From Podarcis raffonei (taxonomy: Eukaryota > Chordata > Lepidosauria > Squamata > Lacertidae), in NCBI RefSeq assembly GCF_027172205.1, contig NC_070614.1, positions 37,392,001-37,456,000 of the forward strand: a stretch of DNA of 64,000 bases, written 5' to 3'. Position numbers and translations under genes: made by a program. Positions 1-10,153 of the stretch are shown here, piece by piece (position 1 is the stretch's first letter; every line of letters begins with the position of its first letter). The notes beneath the pieces were generated by a model. It was not told the DNA's origin, searched no databases, and was given only the letters and a program-made list of their open reading frames with translations.

Positions 1-772
1 ACGATCAGAGCCCCCCCCCCCGAACTTGAAGCATGGGAAGTCCCAACAATATATATATATAATTTAGGCAGAATATTTGGACTATTTGATATGTATTTGT
101 ATAATTTAGAACATTCAATGTGATTTTATTGGATTGTTAAAATGGAAAACTTAAAAAAAATGATTCTCCCTCCCCCCCCCGAATTTTGGAGGGAAGGGCA
201 GTAGTTTCCTCCTTGCTATGGCTATCAACATCATTTGGATATATTCCAAATTTCAGCACAGCAGAGGAATTTCTACCCCCTCCTTGTTTCTTCACTAGTT
301 TTTACTATTGTAGCAGTAAGTGTGGCGAGACTCCCAGAGCACCCCAGAGTCCCTGGAAGGGCACTCCTTCCCCTTGTACACCCTCCTCCAGAAGAGTTGT
401 GGGCAGAAATAGCCACTGAATATGTAAAATGTCCATAGTAATTAGATTTTCTGGATATTAAAATAGCTAGTTATTTCAAATTCAGACATTGCATTAAACT
501 GGTATGGTGTCCTTTCAGCTCCCCACCCCCCACCCCAACTAAAAGTGAACAGAAAGGACAAAAATGATGCAGGAGGCAGAACAAAGCCTAGAAGAAACAC
601 TGCAGGAATGTTGTGAATTGTGTTCTAGATGAGACCCAGAAAAGAGTATGCAACAAGAAGAGGAAGGCTCACCCTCTGCCCCTTCAGAGGATGATCAGAG
701 CTCAAGAGAAGCCAACTTTTGGCATAACAGTCATGATTCAAATTTCAGCTAGTGTCTAAGCATTTATGTTAC
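1..772. other. Left edge, no exon recognised
   Basis: This lies downstream of SRCR-8 in the minus-strand gene, so it is probably intron or 3' flank. It has poly-C tracts near 11-21 and 171-180 and a short AT microsatellite near 50-60. A plus-strand frame at 235-438 has a hydrophobic stretch but matches no family I know. I see no further SRCR domain, membrane segment or polyadenylation context. Confidence 0.5.
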
Positions 773-1087
773 CTGAGCACACAACGGCAGCACCTTCTCC
801 ATGGCTGCAGTCTTTCGTTTGCCAGTTGTTTGGGGTGCACTCCTTGAACGTAGCTTCTGTTCCCTGACAATGGACACCAGTCAACCAGGCAGGACCATGT
901 CCTCTTCCAAAATGAGCTCCTCTTGGGACTGACAAGGGAGGGCTACAGCCAATTTCTCGACAGACAACATTGGCACTGTTCAGATCCCATCCCTCATCAC
1001 ACACGGTCAACCACTGCTGGTTGTGGAGCACCTCGACTCTTCCGGAGCAGGGACTTGTTCCATTCACCAATCTGATGGTTTGGAGAT
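773..1087 (-). CDS. SRCR domain exon, SRCR-8
   Basis: This is one exon for one group B scavenger-receptor cysteine-rich domain, a secreted or cell-surface ligand-binding module of the CD163/WC1/DMBT1 kind. It is 315 bp (105 codons). The acceptor reads ttacag before 1087 and the donor gtaac follows 773, giving phase 1 on both sides. All eight cysteines are present: the SPC, VC, VVC and GC set, then HC, EC, DC and VC. The family pairs these as 1-4, 2-7, 3-8 and 5-6. The acidic cation-site motif CDEGWD is kept. It most resembles SRCR-6 in its LHNQQW start and FGRGHGP stretch. It is the last complete domain before the window edge, so tail or membrane exons would lie further left. The family call is secure. 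The parent gene is not identified. Confidence 0.9.
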
Positions 1088-1455
1088 CTGTAAAGATTAA
1101 AGGAAATTTTGTTTCTCCACCTTCCAGTTCCTCATTCTTCCTGGCTTCCATTTAGGCTGAGGCACAACAAGTGGGCAGGTGGCCATGCTGGCATTTCTCA
1201 TAAGACTGCAGTTTACCAGATAATTCAAAATAATTTAATTGGGTTCACTTTAGGGCTGGAAGGAACAGACTCTGAAGCACCATTTCTCACAAAACATGAA
1301 GCATCATTCTTTATCCAAAGTCCCCCATCCACAACTATAATAACAATTTTAGATTTTTGTCTTAAGAATGATAAAAAGTAGCTCTTTTTGATACAATGTC
1401 ATATTAATCGGGTTTCTTGGTGTAGTCAGTTTCTATGGCTATTTTATGGTACCCT
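1088..1455. other. Intron, nothing recognised
   Basis: This is intronic sequence between SRCR-8 and a decayed SRCR relic. It is AT-rich and I find no repeat or exon in it. Confidence 0.4.
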
Positions 1456-1579
1456 CTGAGCACATGACGCCGGCCTATTCTCCATTCCTGCAGTCATCTT
1501 CTCGGAATCCTTGGACACAACCTTCAAGAACTTGTTTGAGAGTACATCTCATATGAATGTGCCAGAGGCGACCAACTCC
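1456..1579 (-). pseudogene. Relic of an SRCR exon (C-terminal half)
   Basis: Read on the minus strand, this stretch gives a decayed second half of an SRCR domain: a GVGRLWHIHMRC segment (like the [10 protein letters not shown] consensus), then EGC, DDC and MC in the places of cysteines 6, 7 and 8. It has an in-frame TAG just before AGVMC. The usual donor TCAG|GTAA is altered to TCAG|AGGGT. The first half of the domain is missing and L1-derived sequence starts a little further right. I infer an ancient extra domain of the same receptor, now dead. Confidence 0.65.
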
Positions 1580-2851
1580 ACTGGCAACTTGGATATATAA
1601 ATAAACCTTTTTTTGCCTTCCCCTTCCTCTTTCTTTTTATTGCAGTCTTGGTTATTTGAAATACAGGTCGAGGATAGAGATTTAACAGGAAATAAAGTTC
1701 CTCAAAAGGTGAGAGGCTTGGGCTTGGAAGAAGCTGAAAACTCATGTTTCATATGGGTATAATATTTGTGGGGGTTTGCCCCCCCCCCTTTGTGTGATTT
1801 TTATTCAGACTCTCCATTTTGGATTAGGCACATAGAAACGGCCAAAGAGAAAGTTCCATCCTCCCTTTCATTTCCCCTTTTATCCCCCCTAGTGGGACAA
1901 AGAACAATTCCAGCCCAAATGAGAAGAGGTTCCACCCAAGAACCAAAGCCCAAAATGGAAATTTCAGAAATGTATTCTGAATTAAGGAAAGATATAAAAG
2001 ATAATGCAAAGAATCTGGAGGAGAAATTGGAAAGGATGGAAAACAAGATAGAACAGAATACAAAATCAGTGGTGGACCTAACTGGACAAATCAAAGAATT
2101 ATCAACAAAAACTTTAGAACTAGGAAAACCCATGCAACATTTAAAAGTAAAGACACAAGGCCTGAAAGAAACAACTAAGAAAACAAACAGGGTAAAAGAG
2201 CTGAAAGACCTCATGAGAGGCCTAAGTAAGATGCGGTAGGATTAAGTATGATGCAGGAAGCTGTATGGGATTCAATTGCAGTGCTGGAAATGCAGCAGAA
2301 AGAATCAACTTTGAGATTTTGAGGGATCTCAGAAAGTGTGGAGGAGGATATATAGGAGAAGAGCCTAAATAATAAAAGAAATAGCAGGCTGGTAAGAAAC
2401 TGAAGAAGAGGAAGTCAACTTTTCATTGGATAAAGCCTTCATGATCATATCAAGTTACGCAAAAGCTAAAAAAAAAACCTACCAGGGGACTGTCTGGTGA
2501 TATTCAATTCAAGAGAGATGAAAGAAAGGATACTACAGATGAACTATGAAAAAATATTGTATATTGACAATACAAACATCATAATCTTGAAGGAGATTCC
2601 GATCAGATTGCTAAAGAAGAGAAGTAACTATAAGTTCCTGACAGATGCGTTGAGAGAAAATGATATACTGTGCAGGTGGGAATTTCTGGAAGGGATCTCA
2701 TTTTCATACAAAGGGGGAAAGCATAGATGTAAGGACAAGTCAGTTTTGGAGGGCATATAAAAAAACAACTTGGAGTCAAAACAACTGAGGGAGAAACAGG
2801 CCTGGAAGATAGAGGAGATAAACAGGAAGAAGAGAAACAAAAAGACTCATA

Positions 2852-2853
<2 letters not shown>

Positions 2854-2886
<33 letters not shown>
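2854..2886. repeat. (TG)n microsatellite
   Basis: About 16 TG units lie between the ORF1 and ORF2 remnants of the old L1. Confidence 0.95.
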
Positions 2887-2892
<6 letters not shown>

Positions 2893-3085
2893 ATAAGATT
2901 GGAAGAATGGATTCAAAACGTTTGACATGGAATGTTAATGGACTGAATAATCAATTAAAAAGAAATAAAATAGAACACGTTTTAATAAAACAAAATTTGG
3001 ATATAATTTGTCTTCAGGAAATACATGTTGCAAAAAACACAGAAGAGTCTTAATAAACAAAAGATTAGGAAAAGAATTTATAACA

Positions 3086-3086
<1 letters not shown>

Positions 3087-3122
<36 letters not shown>
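3087..3122. repeat. (CA)n microsatellite
   Basis: About 18 CA units lie inside the endonuclease frame of the old L1. The tract is complementary to the TG tract some 200 bp to the left. Confidence 0.95.
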
Positions 3123-3127
<5 letters not shown>

Positions 3128-3667
3128 GGAATGGTAATTTATGTAAATGACAAATACGACCCGCAGCAAAATTTTAAAGATGAAGAGGGAAGAATTGTAG
3201 GAATATACACACCAAATGAAAGAAAATCTGAATACTACAAAATATTAGAGGAAAAACTGTTTGATTATATGGATCAGAAAATAATTCTGATGTGGGATAC
3301 TAATGGGTAGTCTCCCTGGATATGGATAGGACAATAAGGAAATCGGATTCAGAGGAAGGGAGACTACCCGTTACCTTTTTCAGTTTAGTAGAAAACCTTA
3401 ACTTAATGGATATATGGAGATTTAAGCATAAGGAAGAATTGATGGATAAATGCTCCAGCTGTAGGCTCCTGTTTAGGAGGAACTATTGCCAGTTTTAGAG
3501 CTAGCATTTTCTACCTGAGTACCTGCCAAACATTCCTGCCATTCTCTCTCTCAACGATTTTCTGCCACCAGAAGAGTGAATCTATCCAGCTTTCATCTAG
3601 AAATGCTTGCTTTGGATCTTTGGCTCTACACAGGATACACTAAACAAAACCTCTCCTACAACATTAC

Positions 3668-3973
3668 CTGAACACCCCACACTTGCATCCTGGCTGTGAT
3701 CACATCTGTGCTCTGCCAATGACTTTCTTGGGCATATGGACAGGGACGCTTCTTCTCCCGTACAGTTGACTCCCTCCAGCCAGATGGGACCCGATCCTTG
3801 GCCAAATAAGGCTCCACCAAATGCTTTGGAGGCACTTCCACAGCTCAGTTCTCTGCACACAACATGGGCGTCCTGTAAATCCCAGCCAGCATCACACACA
3901 GTCCCCCACTGCTGGTTGCGAAACACCTCAATCCGCCCAGAGCAGCGACTTGAGCCATTCACTAGGCGGGTCT
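3668..3973 (-). CDS. SRCR domain exon, SRCR-7
   Basis: A 306-bp exon (102 codons), phase 1 at both ends. The acceptor is ccatcag before 3973 and the donor is gtaatg after 3668. It encodes a complete group B SRCR domain with eight cysteines: SRC, TVC, VVC, SC, NC, IC, RC and GC. It keeps CDAGWD near the cation site and an NCT glycosylation sequon at cysteine 5. It lacks the long linker of SRCR-1 to SRCR-4 and is the same length as SRCR-5. The two share FGQxSGPIWLExVNCTGEE, which points to duplication as part of a two-domain block. Confidence 0.9.
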
Positions 3974-4633
3974 CTGATGGGGGAAAAGAGGGTTGTTGGG
4001 GGGTTTTTTTGGTTTTTTTTGAAAGGCACAGCTGTCATATAATCTTGTTTATAATTTGGGATCTAATGAATGAAATAGAGGGCTTGAGAATTAAGCCACC
4101 TACCCTGCCCCCCCACCTTATCCTCCTATATCAACACCATCACCCTTTCCATGATTTATTTAATACAATCGTACCTTGGGTTTAAAATGCAGAATGCACT
4201 CCCATCAGATGTCAAGGAAATATAAAATTGAGTCAAGTTGTTTCCCCCTCACATACTTCTGGCAAAGCAACAAGACCTGGTCCCCAACCTCAAACCTGAA
4301 ATATGTGGCCTGAAATATAAAACCCCACAAGCAGGAACTTCAGAAGCAGTGCTTCCTGTTCTTCTTATATGCCAATTCAGTTACACACAAACCATTTGGT
4401 TTAACCTTCTCTGCTGAGGCTTTTCTATAGTCACTCAAGCTCCAAGCTGCAGTTCTTGGGGACAGGAGGATGACTCCACTCCTCAGCTGCAGCCCAACCC
4501 AAAAATTGCCCTTTGTGGCACATTTAACCTTGATGGGGGTGGGGGGGGACTGCTATTACACCAAATGAGAGGCTTTTAATCAAGGCCTATTGTAGTCGGT
4601 GGGAGCCATTTTCAACACAGGAATCACAGTGCA
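3974..4633. other. Intron with a trace of a CR1-type end
   Basis: Intron between SRCR-6 and SRCR-7. Around 4195-4222 there is a short match to the CR1/L2-type 3' end (CTCCCATCAGATGTCAAGGA) that also occurs at 56.95 kb. G- and T-runs lie near 4000-4020 and 4537-4549. I see nothing else. Confidence 0.5.
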
Positions 4634-4835
4634 GTTGTTGTTTTTTAGTCGTTTAGTCTTGTCCGACTCTTCGTGACCCCATGGACCAGAGCACGCCAGG
4701 CACTCCTGTCTTCCACTGCCTCCTGCAGTTTGGTCAGACTCATGCTGGTAGCTTCAAGAACACTGTCCAACCATTTCATCCTCTGTCATCCCCTTCTCCT
4801 TGTGCCCTCAATCCCTCCCCTAATCTTTCAAACAC
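4634..4835 (-). mobile_element. Bov-B LINE 3'-end fragment
   Basis: The stretch begins with TTGTTG and TTTAGTCGTTTAGTC, the reverse complement of the Bov-B 3' end. It then follows the Bov-B ORF C-terminus (DQSTPGTPVFHCLLQFGQTH in a shadow frame), as in the nearly complete copy at 10-13 kb. Only the last 200 bp are present, a normal 5' truncation. Confidence 0.85.
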
Positions 4836-5232
4836 AGCATTTAGTCTTGAGGGAAAACTATTCATTCCATTAGCAGGTTTCCCTCCAAGCAAAAACCTAT
4901 GATGTGGCCTGTATAAGGAAACTCTCCTTTGCAGGGCATATGGCCTGTGTGTCAGTTGTTCCCCACCACTGCATTAAAAAAACCCCTTTAAATTTCAAAG
5001 ATCCACCCTTTGAAAGTATAAGAGCTACAAGATTAGATTTTGCATCAGACATAAGCACGAAAGGAGAGAGGGATGTGGGAAAAAGGAAAGATGCATTGTG
5101 GACTGTATCTCTTCTCCCTTCTCATGACTACCAATACCAATATGCTGCCAACAAAAGAGACAGACTGATTTAACTTATACCCAATTTCTATGTCCACAGT
5201 ATGGCACCCTTTAATGCATTCACACCCATTAC
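4836..5232. other. Intron, nothing recognised
   Basis: Intronic sequence between a Bov-B fragment and SRCR-6. No repeat or exon is recognised. Confidence 0.4.
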
Positions 5233-5577
5233 CTGAGCACACAGCACCAACATCTTTCCAATAGTCTTCAAAATAGTCTTCAAAATAGTCTTCAAAAATT
5301 GCTTTATGGAATATGTCAATTTTTTGACAGTATCTGAGAGCAGCTTCTGTCCCAAAACAGAATGTATCTTTCCACAAGAAGGGGCCATGTCCTCTTCCGA
5401 AGTGAGGTCCTTTCTCGGCTGACAAAGCAGGTCCACAGCCAACTTCCCTGCACACTACTTGGGCATCACGCAGATTCCAGGAAACAGAACGCACTGTCCT
5501 CCACTGCTGGTTGTGGAGCACCTCAACCCTTCCAGAACAAAAGCTTGAGCCATTCACCAATCTGGCCTCTGGTGGTT
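5233..5577 (-). CDS. SRCR domain exon, SRCR-6 (lacks the Cys2-Cys7 pair)
   Basis: A 345-bp exon (115 codons) with acceptor attctag before 5577 and donor gtaatg after 5233, phase 1 at both ends, open throughout. It starts LEPPEARLVNGSSFCSGRV and ends GAVCSG, as a group B SRCR domain should. Cysteines 1, 3, 4, 5, 6 and 8 are present. Cysteine 2 is arginine (RTVRSVSWN) and the cysteine 7 segment (normally HDCSHxED) is replaced by an acidic, aromatic stretch with FEDYFEDYFEDYWKD. That insert comes from three 12-bp tandem copies at about 5261-5296. In this family Cys2 pairs with Cys7, so one whole disulfide is missing. Its closest relative here is SRCR-8. Confidence 0.88.
5261..5298. repeat. 12-bp tandem repeat inside SRCR-6
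   Basis: Three copies of ATAGTCTTCAAA stand in tandem. On the minus strand each adds four codons (FEDY), so the expansion keeps the frame. Confidence 0.9.
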
Positions 5578-6345
5578 CTAGAATTTTTGAAAGGCACATC
5601 TGTTGTTTCTGTGCGATAATCAGGCTCATATAACCAACAGGCTTAAATCTAATTAATGCACGAAAGGATTCATAAACTCAGGGTGCTTAGCCAGGAATTT
5701 TGCCTCCAGAAGGTGCCATTGATGCTCTCAGCCCACCAGCCATTTTATGGTCTGGGCTTCTCACCTGCCCTTTCTCCCTTTCCCAGGCAACCTCCCCTGC
5801 AGCCCTGGGGGCCCCCTTCACCCCCAAAGTCAAAACAGCAAGCTCACCCAACCCCAGGAGGGAATCACAGGTAAAACTGTCTCTACACATGTGCGAGTGA
5901 TTGTGTGAAAGAGTGCACACTTGCTGGTTTTTACAGCTCTACTATTGTGTATTGTGTACACTCATTTAATGCAACATGTGAACATCTGTAATATGGTTCA
6001 GTGACAGAAGATGTTTCCTTCATGTGGGACACAAGGCAAAAGAAAGGAGGCAAAGGAAGATATCTAACATGTCTAAGGGTGATTCACTCTCATGAAGCCT
6101 CCATGTTGTCCAGGGGATTTCAATAAAGTGTGAAGCAACCTCTTGAAGGAAGGTCCCATGAACAAAAAGGCATCACATGAATTAAAGACCCAGGACATGC
6201 CCGAGGGTATGGGGTTCTTCACAGATTACCCTTAACACTTGTGCAAAAACTCTCTATACAAGTACAACTGTGTGAAAGAGTGTGCATGTATTCATCTTCT
6301 AAATATCCATATATTTAAATCTTGTATCTTGCACCAATTTCTTGG
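5578..6345. other. Intron, nothing recognised
   Basis: Intron between SRCR-5 and SRCR-6. Short frames on both strands look random. No repeat family was recognised before the Sauria SINE. Confidence 0.4.
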
Positions 6346-6359
6346 CAGAACTGGATATA

Positions 6360-6635
6360 AAGGTAAAGGCAAAGGGACCCCTGACCACTAGGTCCAGTCG
6401 TGGCCGACTCTGGGGTTGCGGCGCTCATCTTGCTTTATTGGCCGAGGGAGCTGGTATACAGCTTCTGGGTCATGTGGCCAGCATGACTAAGCCGCTTCTG
6501 GTGAACCAGAGCAGCGCACAGAAACGCCGTTTAACTTCCCGCCGGAGCTCACCCCGTCACGGGGATTTGAACCACCAACCTTCTGATCAGCAAGCCCTAG
6601 GCTCTGTGGTTTAGCCCACAGCGCCACCTGCATCC
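6360..6635 (-). mobile_element. Sauria SINE
   Basis: On the minus strand this is a complete squamate Sauria-type SINE. It has a tRNA-like head with the box-B-like GGTTCAAATCCC, a body, and a Bov-B-like tail (GAGTCGGCCACGACTGGACC). It is flanked by a perfect 14-bp target duplication, CAGAACTGGATATA, at 6346-6359 and 6636-6649. Sauria SINEs are known to depend on Bov-B LINE machinery, which this genome carries. Confidence 0.88.
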
Positions 6636-6735
6636 CAGAACTGGATATACTGCAATAATAATTTGAACTTGATAGTTGGGATTTTCCAAACTTCCCCCTA
6701 CAGAGGATTCACTGACTCCTAAGAGAGAACCTTAC

Positions 6736-7041
6736 CTGAGCACTCCACACTTGCATCCTGGCTGTGGCTGCAGTTGTGCTCTCCCCAGGGACCTCTGGGG
6801 CAATCATAGAAGAATGTTTCTTCTCCTGTACAATTAACTCTCTCCAGCCAAATGGGACCAGATGCTTGGCCAAACCAAGCTTCACTTCGCACTCTTAAGG
6901 CATTTCCACAGCCCATTTCTCCACAAACAACGTTGGCATCCTGTAAATCCCAGCCAGCGCCACAAACGGACCCCCACAGCTGGTTGTGAAACACCTCAAC
7001 CCGTCCAGAGCAGTTACTCGAGCCATTTATGAAACGGAGCT
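6736..7041 (-). CDS. SRCR domain exon, SRCR-5
   Basis: A 306-bp exon (102 codons). The acceptor is ttccatcag before 7041 and the donor gtaag follows 6736; phase 1 on both sides. The domain runs from ELRFINGSSNCSGRVEV to VECSG with all eight cysteines. The cation-site region reads CGAGWD, so one acidic residue of the usual CDDGWD is lost. It matches SRCR-7 in length and in GPIWLExVNCTGEE, with the same NCT sequon. With SRCR-6 it forms the left member of a two-domain block that was copied to give SRCR-7 and SRCR-8. Confidence 0.9.
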
Positions 7042-7202
7042 CTGATGGAACAAAAAAGACTTATAGTAACACATCCAGGGAAGGAACCTACAGAAATGCT
7101 TGCATGTCTTGCTGCTAGTAGAGGTAAATTATCATATTAAGATTCATGCAGTGGAGGGGAAGATCACTTAGGGATTTTAGTCAGTTGTAATGAAAATAGA
7201 AA

Positions 7203-7454
7203 CAGAAGAAGAAGAAGAGTTTGGATTTGATATCCCGCTTTATCACTACCCGAAGGAGTCTCAAAGCGGCTAACATTCTCCTTTCCCTTCCTCCCCCACA
7301 ACAAACACTCTGAGGTGAGTGGGTCTGACAGACTTCAAAGAAGTGTGACTAGCCCAAGGTCACCCAGCAGCTGCATGTGGAGGAGCGGAGACGCGAACCC
7401 GGTTCCCCAGATTACGAGACTACCGCTCTTAACGACTACACCACGCTGGCTCTC
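7203..7454 (-). mobile_element. tRNA-derived SINE (CORE/MIR-like)
   Basis: On the minus strand it starts GAGAGCCAGCGTGGTGTAGT, a tRNA-like head with promoter-box similarity. It continues through a conserved core (GCTGGGTGACCTTGGGC) and ends in CTT repeats. A 10-bp duplication AAATAGAAAC flanks it (about 7193-7202 and 7455-7464). The exact family name is not certain. Confidence 0.75.
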
Positions 7455-7464
7455 AAATAGAAAC

Positions 7465-8130
7465 CAAAGCAGCAATTGCAGATATTTGTTGATTCATCCC
7501 ATGTCAAGAATGGAGATAAATCCAGAACATACAATCAATATTCTCTGTTGTTGCTTTCAAGCCCTAAAAGATGCAATTGGTGGCATTTGCTCCCCAATTC
7601 CATTGTATTTCCTTTGCACTAAAATGAATGAGGTGGGAAAATATAGTGGCAGCATAATTTATGTAATTGCATAATTTTACCACAGTCCACAGTGAGAAAA
7701 ATGACTTGTCAGAAGACAAACTGCAGGGGAAGGGGAACACTTGTCAGGAGCTGCATCCAGCCAGTTTACCCTCCAACATTTCTCAGATGAAAAAAGGGGC
7801 ATCAGCATATAAAGCCAGTAGCAGCTTGGGACCAGTTTACCTATGAGTGCACCTATCTTCCTGCCTGGCAACTGCACTCCTCAGATGGGGAGCACAGCAT
7901 ACTCCAAATGTGGGCTTAGAATGCGGTGAGGCTGTGCTTTTCGTACTGCAGCTCCAGCCCTCTAGAATAAGGGGTCAGCTGAAATCAGAAAAGCACCTAA
8001 CAATTTGATATTTGGCACCTTTTCAAAAAATTTACTTAAATGGCTTTCCACAATGCACGTGACCCAGTCATTTTAGAGAATAAAAACTGTATAATTTTAG
8101 AAATGGTTTCATAGGGTGGTATAAATAAAG
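7465..8130. other. Intron, nothing recognised
   Basis: AT-rich intronic sequence with no repeat or exon I can name. Confidence 0.4.
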
Positions 8131-8209
8131 TTTTACTCAGAGTTGACCCATTGAAATTAATGGGCCTAACTCAGTCATCTTAATGTTAGTGGATCTACTC
8201 TGAGTAAAA
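8131..8209. mobile_element. Short MITE-like palindrome
   Basis: The 79-bp stretch starts TTTTACTCAGAGT and ends with the reverse complement ACTCTGAGTAAAA, giving 13-bp terminal inverted repeats. It resembles small sauropsid MITEs of the Chompy kind. The family name is tentative. Confidence 0.6.
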
Positions 8210-9375
8210 GGCAGTAGAATACCACACACTGTCTCCATTTACTGGGTTTGTAACCTTTAATGTTTTGTTTTATCTTATTTTATTAGACACTGCTTCAGTA
8301 ACTTTTTGTTGTGGAATAGTTTATGAAACTGTAAATTAAAATAAAGAGTTCCAACTTCCCCTAGGTGGACCCTGGGGACAGGTGGGAACAGGGCAGACTC
8401 TTTAGGGTCAAGTGGGTGATTGGATGGAACATGGCAAAATTTAACAGGTCGTGACTGAAGCCTAGAATAATCTGGAAGTTATCGTTACCTTATTTCTTCC
8501 CCACTGCGGATAGCATTCTCCACTCCTAGCATGTGGGAATATAATCCAGGGTCCCTCCCCACTCCCTACCTCCCACTAACCACTTTAACACTCCCATTTC
8601 AAACGTTTTGAAAAATACATTGAATTTGCTATAGCTCATCTAGTGTCACAATTGTATATTGCACTTTACGACACATTCAAAACGTTTTATTTGCAGCTGT
8701 GTAGCTGAGCAAAAAAACCAAGCTGAGGGACACCTACAAGTCTGCAAGAAATGATGTCAGAGGTTTTTGCCCAATTCCAGCTCTCTTGCCACCCAACAAC
8801 CCTTTTAAAAGTTTGTTAACAGAGCTTGTTGGGAAACCTGCCGAGATTGGTGCCAGGGAAGACCATCACACTGTAATGTGTAACATGTTTACTCAGCAGA
8901 AAGTCACACTGAGTTCAAAGGTATTTATTCCTAGGGAGTGCATTGCAGCCAAGAGAGAATTAGTGCAACAAGAAGAGCCAGGGCTCATACAAAGTGAGAG
9001 ACCTGCAGCAGTCGTCCTGCACCTTGAACCAAGGCTCACTTCAGGCAGCCACAAGCCTGACTCCCTGCCTTGCCAGTCCCACTCCTTTTCCCCGCTCAGC
9101 TGCATACCCTGGAGCCTCAAATTTCAGTGCACCCTGTGAGGCCGAAGTCCGCCTCCCCAACTTCTCGCCTTCTATTGGACGTAATAGCGATGGCACCTGC
9201 TGCACAGCCCCAGAAGCTCTGTGCCCAGTGCCACCACACCAGTTACGCTTGGGGCAGTTGGTGGGTATGAGTCAGTTCATGACAACAGTGCTGCAAGCAC
9301 CTGCACTTTTTTCATGATAGGAATTACTTCTTCCCAAGGCTTCTTATTCGAGAGTAATGCAGATAATGAACTTAC
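8210..9375. other. Intron, nothing recognised
   Basis: Long intron segment between SRCR-4 and SRCR-5. Several short open frames at 8.8-9.3 kb lack codon bias, splice logic or family motifs. I take them as chance. Confidence 0.4.
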
Positions 9376-9723
9376 TTGAGCATACAACCACAGCAGCATT
9401 TAGATCACTGCAGTTCAGTGCCCCCCAAGACCTTGATGGGCATTGACCGAGAGTTGATTCTGTCCCTGTGCATCGGACATCATCCAGCCATATGGGGCCA
9501 GTGCCTCTTCCAAATTCTGCATTCCGTAGGGCTGATCTTGCGTCTCCGCAGCCCAACTGCCGGCATACAACTCTGGCATCCTCCATGTCCCAGCCGTGAC
9601 CACATACAGTGCCCCACTGGCCATGAAGGAGCACTTCAACCCTTCCACTGCAGCGACTTGAGCCTCCTGCCAGCCTGATTTCCACTTGGGATGAGTTTGC
9701 AGCATCTGAGTCTGAAGCTACAC
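9376..9723 (-). CDS. SRCR domain exon, SRCR-4
   Basis: A 348-bp exon (116 codons) with acceptor cttgacccag before 9723 and donor gtaag after 9376, phase 1. It opens with a short linker, GVASDSDAANSSQVEIRL, then a complete group B SRCR domain with eight cysteines (SRC, TVC, VVC, GC, RC, QC, NC and VC). The [19 protein letters not shown] block is the best consensus match in the window. The cation-site region is CGHGWD. The acidic-linker-plus-VEIRL layout is shared with SRCR-1, SRCR-2 and SRCR-3, so SRCR-1 to SRCR-4 form a separate subgroup from SRCR-5 to SRCR-8. A Bov-B LINE lies in the next intron. Confidence 0.92.
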
Positions 9724-10142
9724 CTGGGTCAAGCAAATGTCAGAGAGTGGGTGAGGAAATGGGATTACAGAAATTCATCCTATGTATAACCATTCTGAAA
9801 GTAGCAACAGGATATAAAAAGTGGGTGAGAAAAAGGGGAGTGACCACCATGTTGCTGGATCAGACCAATGTCCATGCTTTTTAAAAATTTCCAGCACCAT
9901 CCAATCAGTCAGTGCTTGAAGCTGGGAGCCCATCCCATCCTCTTTAGTGGAATTTTTAAAAATACTGTTTTGTGAGCTGTTTAGAAGGCTTTTAAGCAGA
10001 AAACATGACATAGAAATATATCCATAACAAACTTAAAAATATAGCCTTTTGCTATATACACCACTCACATCAGACCAATAGATAAAAACTAAAAACAACA
10101 ACAACCCACACCTTTCATCACTACATCACTTAGTATATAAGT
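9724..10142. other. Intron, nothing recognised
   Basis: Intronic sequence up to the left target duplication of the Bov-B LINE. No feature is seen. Confidence 0.4.
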
Positions 10143-10153
10143 AATCATAGTGT

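Larger units (their letters stand above)
1760..3440 (+). mobile_element. Old L1 LINE fragment, 5' portion
   Basis: This is a 5' part of a decayed L1. Around 1918-2239 it encodes a charged coiled-coil ORF1 segment (MEISEMYSELRKDIK start). At 2497-2760 it encodes the ORF1 C-terminal domain. From 2907 it encodes the ORF2 endonuclease start (LTWNVNGLNN, then IICLQEIHV and IYTPNERKSE). The layout matches the complete L1 at 26-32 kb. Stops and frame changes are frequent. A (TG)n tract at 2854-2886 separates ORF1 from ORF2. A (CA)n tract at 3087-3122 interrupts the endonuclease frame. The 3' two thirds are absent. Confidence 0.8.

Noticed and set aside
235-438. Plus-strand frame with a membrane-like stretch (PLLVSSLVFTIVAVSVARL)
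   Set aside because: Short, no recognised family, no splice context. Possibly a small retrocopy, but unsupported.
6342-6614. A 90-codon plus-strand frame
   Set aside because: It lies within a Sauria SINE and is the reverse complement of its body.
8786-9317. Overlapping plus-strand frames considered as a small gene
   Set aside because: Three frames overlap with no motif, codon bias or splice logic, inside an intron of the receptor.
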